Shown piece after piece: positions 1-3,202 of a stretch of DNA of 5,741 nucleotides; the first letter of the stretch is position 1, and every line of letters starts with the position of its first letter. The translations under genes were made by a program, and so were the position numbers. The notes beneath the pieces are model-generated. The model did not search any database, was not told the DNA's origin, and saw nothing but the letters and a program-made list of their open reading frames with translations. Source of the stretch: CAZVON01 sp964628435 (lineage in GTDB: Bacteria; Patescibacteriota; Microgenomatia; Levybacterales; UBA12049); the NCBI GenBank assembly GCA_964628435.1, contig CAZVON010000046.1, positions 1 to 5,741 on the forward strand, read 5' to 3'.

Positions 1-50
1 TAAACAAAGAAAGTAGAAAATACTACCAGAATAATCTTCACTATCTCCAT
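1..50 (-). CDS. Possible N-terminus of a divergent membrane or secreted protein (runs off the left edge)
   Basis: On the minus strand an ATG at 50-48 opens a frame with no stop to the window edge. It encodes MEIVKIILVVFSTFFV, a short charged start followed by a hydrophobic run, as in a signal peptide or first membrane helix. An AAGGAGG string lies about 15 bases upstream, which is further than an ideal Shine-Dalgarno spacing. Only 16 codons are visible, so the frame could be open by chance. The product cannot be named. If real, the gene is divergent from the DUF11-type gene at 139 and shares its upstream region. Confidence 0.3.
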   Translation of the reverse strand, partial: MEIVKIILVVFSTFFV

Positions 51-70
51 GAAAGCACACCCAGCCCTCC

Positions 71-104
71 TTGTCAATACTTCGATATTTGGGCTCCTTG
101 ACAA
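71..104. repeat. Inverted repeat TTGTCAA-N20-TTGACAA in the divergent upstream region
   Basis: TTGTCAA at 71-77 and TTGACAA at 98-104 are exact inverted copies separated by 20 bases. Each contains a consensus -35 hexamer (TTGACA) on opposite strands, pointing away from the centre. This fits either a symmetric divergent control region or a two-half-site operator. No further support is visible, and 7-base arms can arise by chance. Confidence 0.3.
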
Positions 105-115
105 AATCCTATAAT
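98..115 (+). promoter_or_regulatory. Candidate promoter of the DUF11-type gene
   Basis: TATAAT at 110-115 matches the sigma70 -10 consensus exactly. It would place the transcript start near 122, giving a leader of about 17 bases before the ATG at 139. A TTGACA at 98-103 is only 6 bases upstream, far too close to act as the -35 of the same promoter with the normal 16-18 base spacing. The -10 box is therefore the stronger part of the call. Confidence 0.45.
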
Positions 116-138
116 GTATGGTACTCTCTCCTTAATTT

Positions 139-897
139 ATGGGTGGTAAAGGACTTCTTCTTGCATTATTTTTGGCTCTTGGCGCTGGCGGCGGAGGAAT
201 TCTCTTACAGCAGTCACGCACAGCATCATCTGTGTCACAGGGTGTCCTATCTGCCAACACGAAGGAACCTTCTTCATCCTGCCAATCAGTTTATGGCGGT
301 GGAGCAACATGCGTGCAGACAGGCAAAGTAATTCTCAATAAAACCATCCAGCATCCCAACTCTTCAGACCTTGTTGAATCACTTTCTATCAATGATCCAA
401 AATTCAAAGCCAATCAAGCTGTAATATTCCACCTTACATTGACCAATACAGACACAAAGGAAGCAAAAAACATAACTGTAAAGGATACACTTCCAAGTCT
501 TCTCACTTACGTCTCAGGTGACGGGCAATTTGATGAAAAGACACAGACTTTTTCTTTTACGGTTGACTTACTCAAGCCGGGAGAATCAAAAACACATATT
601 GTGCAAATGAAAGTGCTACCGGCAGAAAAGCTTCCAAAACAAACCCATACTACATGTATTATTAACCAGGCACGGACAATCAACAATGGTAATATCAGTC
701 AGGACAATGTACAGTTTTGTATTGAGAATAAAGTACTGGCGGCGTCGATTGTGTATCCTCCGCAGGAACTTACCCAAACACCACCCACAGGCGCTAGTGG
801 TCTTGCGCTTTTGCTCCTGCTTCCGGCAGGCCTTGGTGCCGGCTTGTTCTTCAGGAGTTTCGTGCCTGCAAGGCGACGCCTTGGAAAGCTAACTTGA
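139..897 (+). CDS. Secreted DUF11-type surface protein with a C-terminal PPTGA/membrane-anchor tail
   Basis: This is a 252-residue exported protein. A hydrophobic signal segment spans residues 5-24. A short linker follows with a CQSVYGGGATC element (Cys48, Cys58). Residues about 64-165 match the DUF11 / conserved-repeat type: an Ig-like beta-sandwich with VIFHLTLTNTD, ITVKDTLPSLLTYVSG and LKPGES, the usual strand pattern. A second cysteine pair (Cys173, Cys194) brackets an NQART...DNVQF segment. The C-terminus has PPTGA at 215-219, a hydrophobic helix at 221-240 and RRR at 245-247, the layout of a sortase-type sorting signal, although the motif is not canonical LPXTG. An in-frame TAA two codons upstream makes ATG 139 the first usable start. 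No Shine-Dalgarno is seen. The likely role is a cell-surface structural or adhesion protein; the partner is unknown. No sortase is encoded in this window. Confidence 0.88.
   Translation: MGGKGLLLALFLALGAGGGGILLQQSRTASSVSQGVLSANTKEPSSSCQSVYGGGATCVQTGKVILNKTIQHPNSSDLVESLSINDPKFKANQAVIFHLTLTNTDTKEAKNITVKDTLPSLLTYVSGDGQFDEKTQTFSFTVDLLKPGESKTHIVQMKVLPAEKLPKQTHTTCIINQARTINNGNISQDNVQFCIENKVLAASIVYPPQELTQTPPTGASGLALLLLLPAGLGAGLFFRSFVPARRRLGKLT
781..882 (+). other. PPTGA sorting-like signal of the DUF11-type protein
   Basis: Codons 215-219 read PPTGA. A leucine/glycine-rich hydrophobic segment follows, then an ARRR basic cluster (residues 244-247). This three-part order (motif, helix, positive charges) is that of class-A-like sortase substrates. 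The leading Leu of LPXTG is replaced, so recognition by a sortase is an inference. A plain C-terminal membrane anchor is the alternative. Confidence 0.5.
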
Positions 898-904
898 CAT
901 CGTA

Positions 905-913
905 TGGTACAAT
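905..913 (+). promoter_or_regulatory. Extended -10 promoter candidate for the small GT2 gene
   Basis: TGG followed by TACAAT (905-913) fits the TGnTATAAT extended -10 pattern, which can work without a -35. A TTGACA at 894-899 overlaps the stop of the previous gene but is only 8 bases from the hexamer. Transcription would start near 920 and give a leader of roughly 110 bases containing the hairpin at 951-1010. Confidence 0.4.
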
Positions 914-950
914 AGTCACTCATGTGCTTCCTCTGCCCCATGCGTAGACC

Positions 951-1010
951 TTAGGCCTAGGCGCTAAACCTTAGTTACTAATTTCTAACTACTATGGCCT
1001 ATGGCCTTAA
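951..1010 (+). promoter_or_regulatory. Imperfect nested hairpin in the leader of the small GT2 gene
   Basis: The outer stem pairs 954-962 (GGCCTAGGC) with 997-1006 (GCCTATGGCC), with one bulged T at 1002. It is extended by TTA at 951-953 against 1007-1010. An inner stem pairs TAGTTA (972-977) with TAACTA (986-991) around an 8-base loop. No U-rich tract follows, so it is not an obvious intrinsic terminator. It could be an mRNA leader structure or a dispersed palindromic element. The GGCCTA and TATGGCC units also give a locally repetitive look. Confidence 0.4.
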
Positions 1011-1032
1011 TACAAATAACTCATAACTAAAT

Positions 1033-1800
1033 ATGCCGATAAATCAGAAAAAGCCCATCGTTTCAATCATTCTTCCCGTCTACAACGGTAGGCAGTCTCT
1101 GACTGCCTGCATGAAAAGCCTGCTTAGACAAACATACAAACAGATTGAAATAATCGTCATCGACGACCACTCAACTGATGAATCGTATAAGATTCTGCGG
1201 TCATTCCAAAAAAAAGACCAACGGATTCGTATATTCCGCAATGTCAAGCATTACGGCTTAAGTATCACACTCAACAGGGGTCTTAGGAAAATCAAGGGTA
1301 GATATATTGCTTTTATAAACCAGAGAGATACAGCTTCGCCACATAGGATCGCCTCTCAGCTTGCCTACCTTCTGCAGCACCCAAAAACAGCTGCTGCTGG
1401 AACCCAGTGTTTTTTTATCAATGAACAAAAAAAGCGAATAGGTAAAAGCATGTTTCCCGCTGACTGCGCCAGCATTGCAAAAACACTGACTAATGACATA
1501 TCGATTGCATTTGAAAGTACGCTTATTAACATACGCCTTCTACCCAAAGACCTCCTTCGATTTGAAAAGCACCGGTATCCCTTTCTTTTTACCAATCTCT
1601 TTGGGAAAATCCTGGCCTATGGGTCAATTGCCAACATAGACAAATACCTTTATACCCGGACATCTGATGACTTGGCGCTCTCCTCTCGATTAAAAAAGCA
1701 TCTGTTTCCATCGCTTGGTGTATGGATAAAAACATTCATTCATTCAGAGTACCGTCTGCCGATTCGTTCACTTGTTTTTCCTATTCTAAGGGTTAGATAA
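1033..1800 (+). CDS. Small GT2-family (GT-A fold) glycosyltransferase with degraded catalytic motifs
   Basis: This 255-residue cytoplasmic protein opens with the classic GT2 start VSIILPVYNG (residues 10-19). It continues with SLLRQTYKQIEIIVIDDHSTD, in which Asp44/Asp45 form the nucleotide-binding DD, and then RNVKHYGLSITLNRGL. The position that should carry the metal-binding DXD (usually LDxDD before a P-x-R segment) reads INQRDTASPHRI. Only the last Asp (Asp99) remains, with Asn96 and Arg98 in place of aspartates. The acceptor-side EDYxLW segment is also absent; around 181-193 it reads RYPFLFTNLFGKIL before the usual YGSIANIDKYLY ending. The fold is therefore confident, but ordinary sugar-transfer activity is doubtful. 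ATG 1033 is chosen because an in-frame TAA lies three codons upstream. There is no Shine-Dalgarno site. It could act in surface glycan or glycoprotein synthesis; the substrate cannot be told. Confidence 0.88.
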   Translation: MPINQKKPIVSIILPVYNGRQSLTACMKSLLRQTYKQIEIIVIDDHSTDESYKILRSFQKKDQRIRIFRNVKHYGLSITLNRGLRKIKGRYIAFINQRDTASPHRIASQLAYLLQHPKTAAAGTQCFFINEQKKRIGKSMFPADCASIAKTLTNDISIAFESTLINIRLLPKDLLRFEKHRYPFLFTNLFGKILAYGSIANIDKYLYTRTSDDLALSSRLKKHLFPSLGVWIKTFIHSEYRLPIRSLVFPILRVR

Positions 1801-1928
1801 AATATTACTCTTTTCTTCCCCACTTTATCCACATTTTTATTTATAAATAAATTAGATTGATATAGCAATATAATTTCTATATAAACTACTCTGGGACACA
1901 TAAAATTTGGTGCAGTTCCTTCTATAGG
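1801..1928. other. AT-rich intergenic spacer, no gene seen
   Basis: The stretch after the GT2 stop is AT-rich, with runs such as TTTATTTATAAATAAATTAG, and has no convincing reading frame. A weak TCTAA-GGG-TTAGA hairpin overlaps the GT2 stop (1785-1797) and is followed by moderately T-rich sequence, too weak to call a terminator with confidence. Confidence 0.6.
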
Positions 1929-1957
1929 TTGACAGACGGGAGAATGTATGCTAGCAT
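1929..1957 (+). promoter_or_regulatory. Sigma70-type promoter for the structured leader and small ORF
   Basis: A perfect -35 TTGACA (1929-1934) is followed after exactly 17 bases by TAGCAT (1952-1957), which keeps the TA...AT of the -10 consensus. Transcription would begin around 1964, about ten bases before the folded leader at 1974. This is the best-spaced promoter in the window. Confidence 0.5.
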
Positions 1958-1973
1958 TTATTAAGATCTATTG

Positions 1974-2034
1974 TTCGAGCGTAGTTGAGAACATACATTT
2001 CTCGACTCTCCCCGCTCAGCGGGGCTCGCTCGAA
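1974..2034 (+). ncRNA. Structured 5' leader: predicted three-way junction upstream of the small ORF
   Basis: Three stems nest without conflict. A closing stem pairs TTCGAGCG (1974-1981) with CGCTCGAA (2027-2034). Arm 1 pairs GTTGAGAA (1984-1991) with TTCTCGAC (1999-2006) through seven Watson-Crick pairs and one G-U, with a 7-base loop. Arm 2 pairs CCCCGC (2010-2015) with GCGGGG (2019-2024) around a TCA loop. The junction strands are 2, 3 and 2 bases. It lies between a well-spaced promoter and an ATG ten bases downstream, so a cis-regulatory leader is likely. I do not recognise a known riboswitch or ribosomal-protein leader. A dispersed GC-rich palindrome is an alternative. Confidence 0.5.
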
Positions 2035-2044
2035 AAATAAAACT

Positions 2045-2197
2045 ATGAAAAAGATTCTACGCTCACTTTTTGACAGAAAAAACAGAACAAAAAAAGCATT
2101 CACCATAGCCATGCATGAAGAGTTGCGGGAAAAAGGAAGAGAGCAGTTTAAAAAGTTAGTAGATTACGGCTTGCAAGTACCGGTAGTTCTTTTATAG
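2045..2197 (+). CDS. Small basic hypothetical protein (50 aa)
   Basis: The frame starts MKKILRSLFDRKNRTKKAF and ends in DYGLQVPVVLL. It is rich in Lys, Arg and Glu and probably largely helical, with a hydrophobic tail (QVPVVLL) and no signal peptide. No cysteine or catalytic motif is seen and I do not recognise the family. ATG 2045 is preferred over an in-frame TTG at 1985, because that start would place translation inside the folded leader. The sequence just before the ATG is A-rich (AAAAATAAAACT) with no Shine-Dalgarno, which would keep the start unstructured. Its own promoter, structured leader and downstream hairpins suggest a self-contained expressed unit. A short regulatory or leader peptide is possible. 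Confidence 0.55.
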   Translation: MKKILRSLFDRKNRTKKAFTIAMHEELREKGREQFKKLVDYGLQVPVVLL

Positions 2198-2208
2198 ATT
2201 AGCAATAA

Positions 2209-2264
2209 AAGAGCATCGCTTTCGTTACTCAGACAATAAATTCGGTACGAAAAGCAATGCTCTT
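2209..2264 (-). terminator. Long hairpin with a U-rich tail on the minus strand
   Basis: AAGAGCATCGCTTTCGT (2209-2225) pairs with ACGAAAAGCAATGCTCTT (2247-2264). This gives eight perfect base pairs, a C/A mismatch, then eight more pairs with one bulge, around a 21-base loop. Read on the minus strand the stem ends directly in TTTTATT, as in an intrinsic terminator. On the plus strand it is followed by AGGATAATC, with no U tract. It could end transcription of the exosortase operon or of a short minus-strand RNA. It lies between convergent genes, so weak two-way action is possible. The loop is longer than usual for a terminator. Confidence 0.5.
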
Positions 2265-2462
2265 AGGATAATCGGCAATTAGTCCTTTAGGCAGGATAAA
2301 ACTAATTAGCCATTTCTGTTGATACTAAATATATCTATTTTTGTCAAGGAAAATCACTGAGGCTAAAAAAGGATAATTAGGTTGTCAAATGTCGCTCGTT
2401 TTATTGTGGATATGTGCCATGTTTGTAGGCTGGGATGAGGTAGGAGTGTTGGGCAGGCACTC
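2265..2462. other. Intergenic region between convergent units, with a second hairpin and minus-strand promoter-like boxes
   Basis: GGCAATTAGT (2274-2283) pairs with ACTAATTAGCC (2301-2311) apart from one bulged base. On the minus strand a TTGACA at 2347-2342 is followed after 17 bases by TATCAA (2324-2319), a weak promoter that would transcribe both hairpins. A second minus-strand TTGACA lies at 2388-2383. No credible coding frame is present; the plus-strand frame from 2389 runs into the assembly gap and resembles nothing. Confidence 0.4.
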
Positions 2463-2464
2463 TT

Positions 2465-2519
2465 ACCTTTTCCCAACTAACAAATTTTCATTAGCATCTT
2501 TCGTTTCCAAGACGAAAGA
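2465..2519. repeat. Left copy of the 55-base duplication flanking the assembly gap
   Basis: This is an exact copy of 2620-2674, abutting the N run. It encodes on the minus strand the last codons of the exosortase (through LLVGKR), and the bases just outside it (2464-2463) complete a TAA stop. It is probably the end of a contig sharing a k-mer with its neighbour, not a biological repeat. Confidence 0.9.
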
Positions 2520-2619
2520 NNNNNNNNNNNNNNNNNNNNNNNNNNNNNNNNNNNNNNNNNNNNNNNNNNNNNNNNNNNNNNNNNNNNNNNNNNNNNNNNN
2601 NNNNNNNNNNNNNNNNNNN
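2520..2619. other. Assembly gap of exactly 100 N
   Basis: One hundred undetermined bases separate two identical 55-base sequences. A round 100 is the usual placeholder for a gap of unknown size. The flanking duplication implies the real distance is negative (an overlap of 55 bases), so 155 bases of this window are probably artificial. Confidence 0.95.
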
Positions 2620-2674
2620 ACCTTTTCCCAACTAACAAATTTTCATTAGCATCTTTCGTTTCCAAGACGAAAGA
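2620..2674. repeat. Right copy of the 55-base duplication flanking the assembly gap
   Basis: This copy is identical base for base to 2465-2519. It is contiguous with the main body of the exosortase gene. Its first base (2620) is the T of the stop codon on the minus strand, the other two bases being lost in the gap. Confidence 0.9.
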
Positions 2675-3202
2675 GTAAGAAAACCACCAAAAGAAAAAGA
2701 GCCAAAAAAAGGTTAGTAATGTCGCAGCAAATAAGTCATGATAGAGCAATGCAACGCCTGCTCCAAAATACGCTCCAACCACTGCTACTGTTACCAGCCT
2801 GACAACAGTCAGAAAGAAAAATCCCAATATACCCAGGATTAGCGTCTCAATTTTCGATGCGTTCGTAAAATCACGCGACTTCAAACCTGGCCAGAATGAT
2901 AGGATAGTTAATAATAAGGACTGCCAACCGATACAACTCCACCAGATAGTAACAAGGACGTTATTCACATAAATACCTGTAGGCATCGGTTGGACAGAGA
3001 ATCCCAATGGCTCAAGCACCACGGCAATAATCTTGGCTTCATGAGGAATAATATATTTCTGGATAAAACTATTATTGCCAAAGCTATTGATGGAACGGGT
3101 TAAAAAATGATCAAATGTCGTCGCAACTGGCAAAAAGAGAAAGCTCGCTGCCATAAGGATAAATAAATAAGTGTACGTTTTTTTAATAAATTCTCTCTTC
3201 AT
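2620..3202 (-). CDS. Exosortase/archaeosortase-family membrane protein (stop codon obscured by the gap)
   Basis: This is a 194-residue polytopic membrane protein, probably a cysteine transpeptidase-like enzyme that cleaves C-terminal sorting signals at the membrane. Hydrophobic segments lie at about 10-30, 80-104, 119-146 and 150-180. The three family hallmarks appear in order: Cys90 in WWSCIGWQS (C-x-G motif), Arg135 in TVVRLVTV, and His155 in LLYHDLFA, followed by a Trp/Phe-rich helix. The usual Asn three residues before the Arg is Thr here. The start at 3202 is fixed by a four-base ATGA overlap with the stop of the upstream glycine-rich gene, implying translational coupling. Starts further upstream would lie wholly inside that gene. 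Collapsing the duplicated gap flanks gives a TAA stop at 2465-2463 directly after GKR, so the protein is complete. Family assignment rests on motifs and context; the exact subfamily (exosortase, archaeosortase or a CPR-specific type) is not determined. Confidence 0.82.

Noticed and set aside
71..331. Plus-strand frame overlapping the start of the DUF11-type gene
   Set aside because: It overlaps a gene with a signal peptide, a DUF11-like domain and a sorting tail, and has none of its own.
1365..1595. Minus-strand frame inside the GT2 gene
   Set aside because: Antisense shadow of a well-supported GT2 coding sequence, with no recognisable features.
2389..2649. Plus-strand frame running through the N gap
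   Set aside because: Its length depends on undetermined bases, it overlaps the exosortase 3' end, and its translation resembles no protein.
2465..2674. The duplicated 55-mers as a biological direct repeat or attachment site
   Set aside because: Perfect identity, exact abutment to 100 N and restoration of the gene when merged point to a scaffold artefact.
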